Positions 9,136 through 17,600 of a stretch of DNA of 64,000 bases are shown piece by piece. The DNA comes from CAZYFH01 sp964646815. GTDB lineage: Bacteria; Acidobacteriota; Vicinamibacteria; Vicinamibacterales; UBA8438. Location: contig CAZYFH010000013.1 in the NCBI GenBank assembly GCA_964646815.1, forward strand, positions 1 through 64,000, written 5' to 3'. Position 1 is the stretch's first letter; every line of letters begins with the position of its first letter. The notes under the pieces are model-generated. The model did not search any database and was not told where the DNA came from. It saw nothing but the letters and a program-made list of their open reading frames with translations. Position numbers and translations under genes: made by a program.

Positions 9136-9249
9136 GGTGATCTTCCCGGCAGCCCCGCGGGCGCGGCCTCGAGGATGGCTCCTATCATCTACCATGGCGC
9201 CTCGTTCCGGAAGGCTGGACGCCGTTTCGGCTGGGGCGTGACGCTGACC

Positions 9250-9409
9250 CTAACCCTAGAATTCACGTGGGTCGCCAGTCTCGCTGGTTCTGGATAACAA
9301 GGGCCGCGTTATCGTCAGTCATGTGGGCCCACCACGTTCCTTTGTCGCGCCTTTCCCTCGCCGCCTAACCCTACGCGACGGTATCAACCCACGTGAACTC
9401 TGGGGTTAG
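9250..9409. repeat. imperfect inverted repeat pair bounding a ~160-base segment
   Basis: Bases 9250-9272 (CTAACCC...TTCACGTGGGT) reappear as the reverse complement at 9387-9409 (ACCCACGTGAA...GGGTTAG) with only a few mismatches. A third CCTAACCCTA lies at 9364-9373. The arms enclose about 110 bases with no coding potential. This could be a miniature mobile element or a long hairpin. It sits in the otherwise empty gap 9136-9520, between the cytochrome gene and a kinase relic. Confidence 0.55.
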
Positions 9410-9474
9410 TCTGACCAGGTGAAGCTCCGACGACCGAGACTCGAGAACCGCGGGCAAGTGTGCCGCTGGATGAC

Positions 9475-9880
9475 GGCACCGGGCGTGGTCGAGCAGATGA
9501 TGGGGCCGCCGACGTTTCCCGGGTGTGGCTCGAGCTCGAGCTGGGTGGCGACGTCGGTGAGCACGACGGTCAGCCGTATCTCGTCATGGAGGTAATCAGA
9601 GGCGTCACGGTGCAGCAGCGCCTCATCGGCACACCGCTCAAGGCGACGGCGTTATTCGAGCTCGGCGCGCAGCTCGCAGACGCCCTCGACGCCGCGCACG
9701 CCGAGCAGATCATCCACCGCGACATCAAGCCGGCCAATGTGTTCATCACCGACCGTGGTCACGCGAAGCTGCGCGATTTCGGACTGGCCAAGTTGGCGCC
9801 AGACCCGCGGGCGCGCACCGAGACCGGCGATGCGTTCGCGGCGCGGACCGGACCGACGTATCGCGACACCCACGATCGCA
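9475..9880 (+). pseudogene. fragment of a serine/threonine protein kinase (catalytic lobe only)
   Basis: The plus strand encodes 'GQPYLVMEVIRGVT' (hinge) and then, near 9715-9795, the catalytic loop 'HRDIKPANVFI' and 'DFGLAKLAPDP' in place of the usual metal-binding DFG segment. The glycine-rich loop and the VAxK lysine of the N-lobe are missing, and the frame loses similarity before the activation segment and APE motif, where the convergent DUF3179 gene ends. Intact relatives in acidobacteria are large membrane kinases. The reading frame runs on for a long way as a meaningless antisense frame. It is a relic. Confidence 0.7.
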
Positions 9881-9885
9881 TGGTT

Positions 9886-11277
9886 TCACCGTCGTTCCGG
9901 TGGGCTGAACGGCGTCCAGACCAGCGTCGTCGGGTGGAACTGGCTCCATGCGAACCAGAACGCCTCGTGGCTGGTCAATTCCTCGCCGTCCGCGCCGTAC
10001 ACCCTGACCCCGTCGGTCATCCGTGCCGTGAGCCCCTCGAACGCGATCTCGTCCGCGCTGCGCAGCGCCGCGCGCGCCGCGGCCACCGGGAACGCCACCG
10101 GCGTCCCCGCCGGCGTGACGACACCGACGACTTTCTCCTGGACCGGGAGACGCGGGTCAACGGGGCCAATCGGAAAGATGGGACCGTTGTCGTCGCGGCC
10201 GCGGAGCGGGTCAGACGGGTAGGTCCGGCCGATGCCGCCGTCGGCGGCCAGGATCCGGGTGTCGGGATGGACCGCCTTCCACTCGCCCCAGGTCGTGGGC
10301 ACGACCGATACCTGCTCGAGCACCACACCGGCGTCTCCCAGCGGCCCGGAGACCGCCGCGCCGGTGAAGGTGTCGAAGACGGAGTGGGTGCTCAGGTCGT
10401 ACATCACCTTGTTGGAGCGGGACAGCAGCCCCGAGGTCCGCAGCACCACCCGATCCGGGCCGCGCACGTTGTCGGTGACGTAGGCCTGGGCCGACCCGCA
10501 CAACGTGCAATACGGGATCCCCAGCTCTCGCCCCCCGAGCGTGAGGTTGAGCATCTCGTGGATCTCCATCTGGTGCTTCGGCATGGCGAGCGCGTCACCG
10601 TTGACCACGACCCCGAAGACGACGCGGTCATTGTCGTACCAGGCGCCGCCGGTGGCGTCGGTCGTCACCGGATCATCGAGGGCAGGTATGCAGTTGCAGC
10701 GTCCGTTCTGCCCAAATGGCCGGTCGTCGGCAAGGACGCCTCCCCAGGTCACCACCCGCCAGTCGATCGCGACGTCATTCTCGAAGAACACATCCCAGCG
10801 GTCATCGATTTGTGTGTAAAGGCGGCGCTTCAGCTCCGGATACTCGTCCCACGCCGGCAGATCCCAGGCCATCAGCAGGTTGAAGGCCCACACGAAGGGG
10901 ACGGTCTCGGCGTGTGGCCGCTCCACCCGGGTGAGCCGCGTGAAGGCGACCACCAGCTGATCGCGCGCCTCCAGACTCGGGTAGAAGCGGAGCGCATCGG
11001 CAAGCAGCCAGGCGACGCGTGCGTCGCCGCTGTTGGCAGCAGCGTCGAGAGCGTCGGTGTCGAACGCGACAGTGAACACCGAGTCGACGAGTGTAGTCAG
11101 CGCCTGGTGGGTGGCCGGGTCGAGCGGACCACTCGCGACGTCGGGCCGCGGTGGATACGCCGGGCTTTGTGTTGCTATCGAGGGTGACGAAGACGAGAGA
11201 GCCGCCGGCGACGCAGTTCCGCGCGCGCCGGTACACGCGACGGCGACAACCAGCACGAGCCAACTGACCCGTTTCAT
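9886..11277 (-). CDS. DUF3179 domain lipoprotein
   Basis: A 463-residue protein from the ATG at 11275-11277. This start places 'LVVAVAC' as a lipobox, predicting a lipid-anchored exported protein; a start 26 codons upstream would bury it. The central region has 'GIPYCTLCGSAQAY', 'LRTSGLL', 'VMYDLSTHSVFDTFTG' and 'PTTWGEWKAVHPDTRIL', all hallmarks of DUF3179, a family found in archaea and many bacteria with two conserved Cys (here CTLC) and no known activity. It is alone on its strand, with unrelated sequence on both sides. The family call is firm; the function is unknown. Confidence 0.85.
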   Translation of the reverse strand: MKRVSWLVLVVAVACTGARGTASPAALSSSSPSIATQSPAYPPRPDVASGPLDPATHQALTTLVDSVFTVAFDTDALDAAANSGDARVAWLLADALRFYPSLEARDQLVVAFTRLTRVERPHAETVPFVWAFNLLMAWDLPAWDEYPELKRRLYTQIDDRWDVFFENDVAIDWRVVTWGGVLADDRPFGQNGRCNCIPALDDPVTTDATGGAWYDNDRVVFGVVVNGDALAMPKHQMEIHEMLNLTLGGRELGIPYCTLCGSAQAYVTDNVRGPDRVVLRTSGLLSRSNKVMYDLSTHSVFDTFTGAAVSGPLGDAGVVLEQVSVVPTTWGEWKAVHPDTRILAADGGIGRTYPSDPLRGRDDNGPIFPIGPVDPRLPVQEKVVGVVTPAGTPVAFPVAAARAALRSADEIAFEGLTARMTDGVRVYGADGEELTSHEAFWFAWSQFHPTTLVWTPFSPPERR

Positions 11278-11467
11278 CAGGCGTTTCGTGTGACGCTCCG
11301 CCGAAGAATGACCCGCGCCATAGACCATAGTGCGCTGTCTATCGCCATGTGACAAGAAGAGGCTGCCTCGGTGCCCGTTGCAGGATAGCGTCGGCGCCGC
11401 ATGGCGGGTCTCCGCACGCGGGTCAACGCCGATCGGCTCGGCAGCGGCTCTGCTACCTTGGGGCGGG

Positions 11468-12867
11468 CTACAGCACGGTGGCGATCTTAAAGAATAGTGT
11501 GTGGCCCTGCTCCGATGGCTGACCGAACTCGGCTGTGCCCCGCTGATACGCGAACTGGATGGTCCCGAACGGTGGACGATAGCGATACACGAAGACGGCT
11601 TGCACGTTGCGCCGGTCGATCACCGAGTTGGTCTGGAAGAACACTCGGAGAAACAGGTCGGGCGTGAAGAACTGGCTGGCACGGACGACGTGGATCCAGG
11701 TGCTTTCCCGCCGCGGGTCGGGGTCGAGTGCGAGGCGCTGCAGCTCGTACTCGGTCGACGTGCGGTCCGTCAGCTTGTAGCGTGCCGCGATGCTCCCCAG
11801 CACGAAGTCGGCATCAAAGTTGCGCCCAACGGTAACCCCGCCCCGAGCAGACTGATACGCTCGCGTGTTGTACCCGACCTCGATACCGGTCTGCCGATTC
11901 CGAAAGTCCTTCTCGAACCGCTTGAACTCCTCGGCGTGCGACACCGTAGCGCTCCAGCGGTTTCGGAAATCGACGGACACCGATTCGTCGACTTGCCAGC
12001 TCCGCAGGATCCCGGTCTGGCCCCAGTACGCGTTGTAGCTCGAGTTGTACTGGACGCGCTCGAGCGGCCCGCTGGCCAGCCAGACCGTCTTGTCGGCGGC
12101 GGCATCCACTTCCCGCCGATCGTCGTCGCGGATGAACCCGATCACGTTCACGTTGTCGGCTAGGCGATCGCCGAGGTGGATGTACCGAACGTGGAAGTGC
12201 GCGGTTGCCGAGTCGTACGCCGGTCGTACGAAGAACGCCGTCGTCCCCTCGTCGTGCGCGCCGTAGCTGTGGACGAACTGGCCGGTCATCCCCCAGGTGT
12301 CGGTGAAGTAGAGGCTCGTGTCGGCGCCGACCGACCCTTGATTTCGCCCGTCAAGGGTCCGGTTCGCGAACAGCGCGCCGACGGTCGACCGCGCGGCGAC
12401 GTCCCGTTGCACGCGGGCCACCGTGTAGCCGGCGCTGCTGCCGGTCTTAAGTGGCTCGGCCCGGGTCGCGAGCAGATGCATGGCCCAGGGACCTTGCTTG
12501 CCGAGCAATTTACCACCGCCTTGGATGTCGGCGATGCGACGTGAGTAGAACGTCTGGATCCGCTGGCCGAAGAGCTCGCCGCCCTCGAGAAAGAACTGCC
12601 GCTTTTCGGTCAGCGAGACTTCGAACCGGGTCAGGTTGACCAGTTCCTGGTCGGCCTCGATCGTGGCGAAATCCGGATTCGCAGTGCCGTAAGTCGAGAG
12701 CTGCGGCGTGACAGCATAGCGCACGTCGAACCCGGCCGCGCCTAACGACGACCCGCCCTCTTGCGCGCGCGACAGGGCGTACGGGATGAACTGGTGACGC
12801 CGCGACTGCTGCGGGATGTCGAGCCCCAGTAACGTGCCCGCCAGCGAGATCCGGGCCAATAATCCAC
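11468..12867 (-). CDS. DUF5916 outer-membrane-type beta-barrel domain, C-terminal part of a frameshifted gene
   Basis: About 465 residues follow on, in another frame, from the CBM9-like N-terminal part encoded at 12868-13563. Similarity resumes at 'LLARISLAGTLLGLDIP' and continues with 'SAGFDVRYAVTPQL'-like and 'ANPDFATIEADQELVNLTRFE' segments, then 'EKRQFFLEGGELF', the signature of DUF5916 proteins. Alternating hydrophobic strands to the C-terminus suggest a beta-barrel. In intact relatives both parts are one polypeptide of about 700 residues. The break is one nucleotide near 12860. The gene is either a recent pseudogene or carries a sequencing error. Confidence 0.8.
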
Positions 12868-13563
12868 CGGTCCTGCCCAGAACGTCCGCTCGAGCGAGCG
12901 GCGCCGGCTCCGACTGAAATTGATGCCCCAGGTCACGTTGGCTCCGGCCCAGTATTGGATCGACGTCAGCGGAATCGCGAACTCCGCGGACCAGCCGTAG
13001 TCGGTCCGCCTGGCGGCCGACCGCCACGGCGCGTCCCATGCCTCGTCGCTGCTCCCACCATCCTCCGCGATGCGGCCGTCGGCCTGCGTCCCGAGGATGT
13101 TGGTCATGAAGTAGTAGCCCGACCGCCGGTCGTGGAAACTGTCGATGAAGACCTGCACCGAGTCGTCGTTCCAGATCGGGTCATCGCGGTCGGTCATCGG
13201 ACGCATCGGCGGCTCTGGATCCCAGACCCTGAACCCGACGTAGAGAAATTCATCGTCGTAGAGCAGCAGCGCCACTGTCGGCAACTCGGCCGGTGCGCCG
13301 CGCTGCGGCTGGAACTGCAAGAAGTCATCGGCGATGGCAGCCGCGCGCCACTCGGCATCGGTCACCTGCCCGTCGATCCGCGGCGGCTGGTCGGTGCGCT
13401 GAGCCGTGATGGTGAACTCGTCGCTCGCCCAGACCGGCGGCGCCGTGATGCAGATCATCGCGAGGCCAACCACGAGCTCCACGCCGTGCCCCAGCGGAGG
13501 TCGCCGGCCACGGTGAAGCCAGGCGGCGGGCAGAGATTGATTGAAGCGGGTCATGCGCTGCAA
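12742..13563 (-). CDS. CBM9-like carbohydrate-binding domain, N-terminal part of the frameshifted DUF5916 gene
   Basis: The open frame starts with a basic, hydrophobic signal region ending near 'PPVWASDEF'. It then has 'RIDGQVTDAEW', 'FLYVGFRVWDPEP', 'DDPIWNDDSVQVFID' and 'GYYFMTNILGTQADG', the conserved blocks of CBM9-like domains found at the start of DUF5916 proteins. Genuine similarity ends at about 'TFWAGPVD' (near 12868); the last ~40 codons are out of frame. The remainder of the protein continues in a second frame (11468-12867). The likely location is the cell envelope, with binding or cleavage of sugars unproven. Confidence 0.8.
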   Translation of the reverse strand: MQRMTRFNQSLPAAWLHRGRRPPLGHGVELVVGLAMICITAPPVWASDEFTITAQRTDQPPRIDGQVTDAEWRAAAIADDFLQFQPQRGAPAELPTVALLLYDDEFLYVGFRVWDPEPPMRPMTDRDDPIWNDDSVQVFIDSFHDRRSGYYFMTNILGTQADGRIAEDGGSSDEAWDAPWRSAARRTDYGWSAEFAIPLTSIQYWAGANVTWGINFSRSRRRSLERTFWAGPVDYWPGSRWRARYWGSTSRSSRGVTSSSRTPCRARKRAGRR

Positions 13564-13834
13564 CGATTACGCCACAAGCCCACGACGGCTATCACGTGTT
13601 TCGCCGCTCCGGCGCCGCGCGCATGGGAGGTCGTCAAGCGCCTCGCGACGACGGACTGGTATCCATCTCGCTCGGTTCCTTGTGCGTCCGGGCGTCGCCC
13701 GACCGCCTGGGTCGAGAAACTGGATAGCGGCCGCCGCCACGACCCGCGCGCTGTCGTCACCGCAGTATGATGACTCTCCACCCCGGTGCGGCGCTGCGAC
13801 CACCTTCGACACTGAAGGTCAGGAGCCTTGAGCC
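13564..13834. other. intergenic gap without recognisable gene
   Basis: This divergent gap separates the DUF5916 gene (minus) from the deacetylase operon (plus), so it should hold promoters for both directions. No clear sigma-70 boxes, hairpin terminator or conserved repeat could be supported by eye. Confidence 0.4.
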
Positions 13835-14827
13835 ATGAGCAGACACGTCACCAAGCGGCCGTTGGCGCTCGTCGGCGCCTTGTCGCTTGCGGTTGGGGGG
13901 CTGGCCCAATGTCGCGCGGTCGGCCAGGAACCGCCGGAACCGTCGCCGCTACCCGGTACGCGGCTGAGCGTTGACGAACTCAAGGCCCAGTTCACACGCG
14001 TGAGCGCCGGTCGCCGGCTCAAGCCCGAGTCGTGGCCCGACGGTGGGCGGGTTGCCGTCGCCCTGAGCTTCGACATCGACAACGCGGCCGGAAACCTGGC
14101 GCGCGGGGATCTCCGACCGGAAGCGCTGTCGCGCGGCGAGTACGGCGCGATGGATGGCTTACCGCGGGTTCTACGCGTCCTCGACAAGCACACGGTGCCG
14201 GCCACGTTTTTCATCCCGGCGGTCAGCGCCATCTTGCATCCGCAGATGATCCCGGACATCCTCGCCAAGGAGCGTCACGAGATCGGCGCGCATGGCTGGA
14301 TCCACGAAAACCTCGCCCAGATGGAGAGTGAAGCAGAAGAGAAGCGTCTGCTGGATCGGTCCGTCGACTACCTGACCGAGGCAACCGGCCGGCGGCCCGT
14401 CGGGTTCCGTTCACCTGGCGCGAACTACAGCCCCTGGACGTTCACGCTCCTGAAAGAGGCCGGCTTCCTTTACGAGAGCACTCTTATGGCGAGCGACGAC
14501 GCGTACGAGCTGCTGCTCGACGGTGAACCCTCGGGCATGGTCGAGCTTCCCATCGAGTGGCTCCTCGACGACTTCCCGTACTTCCAGAACACCCTCAACG
14601 GGTCGCTGCCTGACCCGGAACAGGTGTTTCGCGTCTATCGATCGGAGTTCGACGTGGCGTACGAAGAGGGCGGGCTGTACGTGCTGACGATGCACCCGCA
14701 TGTCATCGGGCATCGCTCGCGCGCGGCCGAGCTCGACAAGCTGATCGCGTACATGAAGTCGAAGGACGGCGTCTGGTTCGCGACGCACGAACAAGTCGCG
14801 CGGTACGTCTGGGAGAGAGCAGGATGA
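13835..14827 (+). CDS. polysaccharide deacetylase (NodB-type, carbohydrate esterase 4)
   Basis: A 330-residue exported protein with an N-terminal hydrophobic segment (8-25). NodB motifs are present: 'LSFDIDN' (Asp80 and Asp82 as base and metal ligand), 'HGWIHE' (His153 and His157 as metal ligands), 'GFRSPGANYSPWT' (Arg192) and 'LTMHPHVIGH' for the last His. It therefore looks catalytically complete. The spacing resembles the branch acting on peptidoglycan or on small amides rather than classical chitin deacetylases; the substrate is not deducible. Its stop overlaps the start of the acylase gene by four bases (ATGA, 14824-14827), so the two enzymes are made together. Confidence 0.88.
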   Translation: MSRHVTKRPLALVGALSLAVGGLAQCRAVGQEPPEPSPLPGTRLSVDELKAQFTRVSAGRRLKPESWPDGGRVAVALSFDIDNAAGNLARGDLRPEALSRGEYGAMDGLPRVLRVLDKHTVPATFFIPAVSAILHPQMIPDILAKERHEIGAHGWIHENLAQMESEAEEKRLLDRSVDYLTEATGRRPVGFRSPGANYSPWTFTLLKEAGFLYESTLMASDDAYELLLDGEPSGMVELPIEWLLDDFPYFQNTLNGSLPDPEQVFRVYRSEFDVAYEEGGLYVLTMHPHVIGHRSRAAELDKLIAYMKSKDGVWFATHEQVARYVWERAG

Positions 14828-17241
14828 GAACCACATATCCGGCGCGCGTGGTCTTGCTGATGGCCCTCATGGTCGTGACGCTCGGAGTTCCGCCAGACAC
14901 CGCGGCGCAAACCGAGACGCTACAGGTGGAGGGGCTCGCCGAGCCGGTGGAGATCCTGATCGACCACTGGGGCATCCCGCACATCTATGCCCAAACAGAA
15001 GAGGATCTCTTTTTCGCCCAGGGATTCAACGCCGCGAGAGATCGCCTGTTCCAACTAGAACTGTGGCGCCGGCAGGTCACCGGGACGGTGTCGGAGCTGC
15101 TGGGCCCTCGTACCCTCGACAAGGACATCGGCGCGCGCCTGCTCCGGTACCGCGGAGACCTCAATCAGGAGCTGAACCATTACCACGAGCGCGGGACGAC
15201 GGTCTTCGGCGCGTTCGTCCGAGGGGTGAACGCCTATATCGCGCTGACCGAGCGCGACTCGGAGCTGCTGCCCCTTGAGTTCCGGTTGCTGCGCACCACG
15301 CCCGGCAAGTGGACGCTCGAGGTCGTCGTGTCGAGGCTCAACGGGCTCTACAGCAACGTCACCAGCGAGGTACGGAACGCACAGCTCCTCCAGACGATGG
15401 ATGCGGACACCCTGACGCGCCTATCAGATTTCCGGCCACGCCACCCCGACCTGTCCGACCATGGTGTCGACCTGTCCCTGATCACGCACGACGTCGTGAA
15501 GTTGTATCTCGCGGCGCGGGCGCCGGTCGATTTCGTGCCAGCAGACATCGCTCCAGCGTACCGGACGCAAGAGACCGACACCGGTGCGCAGGCGGCGCTC
15601 CTGCCGGGCACCCAGCTGACGGATTGGGTCGCCGAGGGATTCGGCAGCAACAACTGGGTCGTCGGTGGCAACCGGACGCTCTCCGGTTCCCCTATCCTCG
15701 CGAACGATCCGCACCGGGCGATGTCCGTGCCGGCGCTGCGCTACGTGGTCCATCTGGTCGGGCCGGGATGGAACGCCATCGGCTCGGGTGAGCCGACCGT
15801 CCCCGGCGTGTCGATGGGACACAACGAGCAGGGCGCCTGGGGGCTGACGATCCATGGGCGCGACATGGAGGATCTCTACGTCTACGACACTAATCCCGAC
15901 AACGCCACTCAGTACCGATACCAGGGCGAGTGGGAGGACATGCGGATCATCCGCGAGACGATCCCCGTCAGAGGCCGCGACGCCGTCCCCGTCGACCTGA
16001 AGTTCACACGGCACGGACCGGTGTTGTCCGAGGACCCCGACCACAACAAGGCTTATGCGCTGCGGGCCGCGTGGCAGCAGACGGGCGCGTCACCCTACCT
16101 GGCCGACCTGCGGTACGGCAGGGCCACCACGTGGAAGGAGTTCCGCGAGGGCGCGTCGTACCACTTGGGGCCGGCGCACAACGTCGTCTGGGCGGATGTG
16201 CACGGCGACATCGGCTGGCAGGTCACCGGCCTCGCGCCGATGCGGAGTTGGAGCGGGCTGCTGCCGGTGCCGGGCGATGGCCGCTTCGAGTGGAGTGGGT
16301 CGATGCCGGTCAAGGAACTGCCGCACGTGCTGAACCCCGAGGCCGGGTTCTTCGCGACCGCGAACGAGGCGAACGTGCCGGACGACTATCCGCACGTCTT
16401 CTCCTATAACTATGCGGAGCCGCTTCGCTCGGCCCGCATCCACGAACTGCTCGGCGACACCCGGACCTATCTGACCGTCGCCGACATGCACGCGATCCAG
16501 CAGGACCAGTTCGCGATTGCGGCTCGCGTCCTGCTCCCGTTGCTCGACGACCTGGGCTCGGACGATGCGGAGGTGCGCCACGCGCTCGAGCTACTACACG
16601 GCTGGGACAAGCGGCTCGACAAGGACTCGGTGACCGCCGCGATCTACATCGCGTGGGAGCGACGCCTGCGCGCACATGCCGAGCGGATGTTCGTCCCCGC
16701 GGGCGCGCGCATGAACGTGCCCACGGTGCGGCTGCTCGACTGGTACACAGCGCCCGATGGCCACTTCGGCGACGACCCGATCGCGGGGCGGGACGCCCTG
16801 TTGATCCAGAGCATACGGGAAGCGCTGGACGACCTGCATGAGCGTCTCGGCGACGACATGACCGAGTGGCGCTACGGCGATCCGCGTTACAAGCACATCG
16901 CCATCCGCCACGTGATGAGTGAGGTCGTGAACGCGGAGATGCGCGAAGCGCTCGACGTGGGACCGGCGCCGCGAGGGGGGACATCTTACACGGTCAACCC
17001 GACGAGCAGCGGTGACAACCAGACCAGCGGTCCGTCCTACCGAATCATCGCGGACACGTCGGACTGGGACAACTCGGTGGCCACGATCAACGTGCCAGGG
17101 CAATCCGGCAACCCCGACAGCCCGCACTATCGCGACCTGTTCGAGCTGTACGCCGCTGGCAAGCACACACCGATCTTCTTCTCCCGAGAGAAAGTGGAAT
17201 CGGTGACCGAGCGGACGCTGCACCTGGTGCCGGCGCGATGA
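14824..17241 (+). CDS. penicillin acylase family N-terminal-nucleophile amidase
   Basis: An 805-residue exported precursor with a signal peptide (1-29). The alpha-chain carries 'DHWGIPHIYAQTEEDLFFAQGF' type blocks (48-68). Autocleavage is predicted before Ser275 in 'EGFGSNNWVVGG', which becomes the nucleophile at the beta-chain N-terminus; 'ILANDPHRA', 'HGPVLSE' and 'FATANEANVP' follow as family blocks. The family cleaves amide bonds of beta-lactams, N-acyl homoserine lactones, lipopeptides or bile salts. The substrate cannot be told from sequence. It is translationally coupled to a deacetylase, so a stepwise attack on an N-acylated or N-acetylated envelope or signal molecule is a reasonable inference. 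Confidence 0.9.
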   Translation: MRTTYPARVVLLMALMVVTLGVPPDTAAQTETLQVEGLAEPVEILIDHWGIPHIYAQTEEDLFFAQGFNAARDRLFQLELWRRQVTGTVSELLGPRTLDKDIGARLLRYRGDLNQELNHYHERGTTVFGAFVRGVNAYIALTERDSELLPLEFRLLRTTPGKWTLEVVVSRLNGLYSNVTSEVRNAQLLQTMDADTLTRLSDFRPRHPDLSDHGVDLSLITHDVVKLYLAARAPVDFVPADIAPAYRTQETDTGAQAALLPGTQLTDWVAEGFGSNNWVVGGNRTLSGSPILANDPHRAMSVPALRYVVHLVGPGWNAIGSGEPTVPGVSMGHNEQGAWGLTIHGRDMEDLYVYDTNPDNATQYRYQGEWEDMRIIRETIPVRGRDAVPVDLKFTRHGPVLSEDPDHNKAYALRAAWQQTGASPYLADLRYGRATTWKEFREGASYHLGPAHNVVWADVHGDIGWQVTGLAPMRSWSGLLPVPGDGRFEWSGSMPVKELPHVLNPEAGFFATANEANVPDDYPHVFSYNYAEPLRSARIHELLGDTRTYLTVADMHAIQQDQFAIAARVLLPLLDDLGSDDAEVRHALELLHGWDKRLDKDSVTAAIYIAWERRLRAHAERMFVPAGARMNVPTVRLLDWYTAPDGHFGDDPIAGRDALLIQSIREALDDLHERLGDDMTEWRYGDPRYKHIAIRHVMSEVVNAEMREALDVGPAPRGGTSYTVNPTSSGDNQTSGPSYRIIADTSDWDNSVATINVPGQSGNPDSPHYRDLFELYAAGKHTPIFFSREKVESVTERTLHLVPAR

Positions 17242-17302
17242 ATCCCAACCCCTATCCTCAGATGACGACCAGGTTCTCTGTCCGGCGGATGCAAACGGTC
17301 TC

Positions 17303-17600
17303 ATGCCCCTGAGCAGAGGAGATCAATTGGGACCGTACGAAGTCACGGGCGAGCTTGGGGCCGGCGGCATGGGCATCGTCCTCCGCGCCAACGACACGCA
17401 ACTGAACCGCGACGCCGCGCTGAAGATACTCCCCGCCGTCTTCGCCGCAGATCCCGATCGCCTCGCGCGGTTCCAACGCGAAGCCCAGCGTCTGGCCGGC
17501 CTCAACCACCCTGGCATCGCTGCTATCTACGGCATCGAGGAAACCGAGCCCACTCGCCCACGCGACCTTCGCTCTACCTCATCGTCGGCATCGAGAGACT
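17303..17600 (+). pseudogene. N-terminal fragment of a serine/threonine protein kinase
   Basis: The frame opens 'MPLSRGDQLGPYEV' and holds the glycine-rich loop 'LGAGGMGIV' and the lysine motif 'AALKIL', typical of acidobacterial kinases. It runs to 'AAIYGIEE', shifts frame at about 17545, and a last recognisable 'LYLIVGIE' lies at the 3' end of the convergent mmsA-like gene. The catalytic loop and everything beyond are missing. It is complementary in content to the other kinase relic at 9475-9880 but comes from a different copy. Confidence 0.75.

Noticed and set aside
9881..11187. The continuation of the kinase fragment's open frame for over 400 codons.
   Set aside because: Kinase similarity stops before 9880; beyond that the frame is antisense to the DUF3179 gene.
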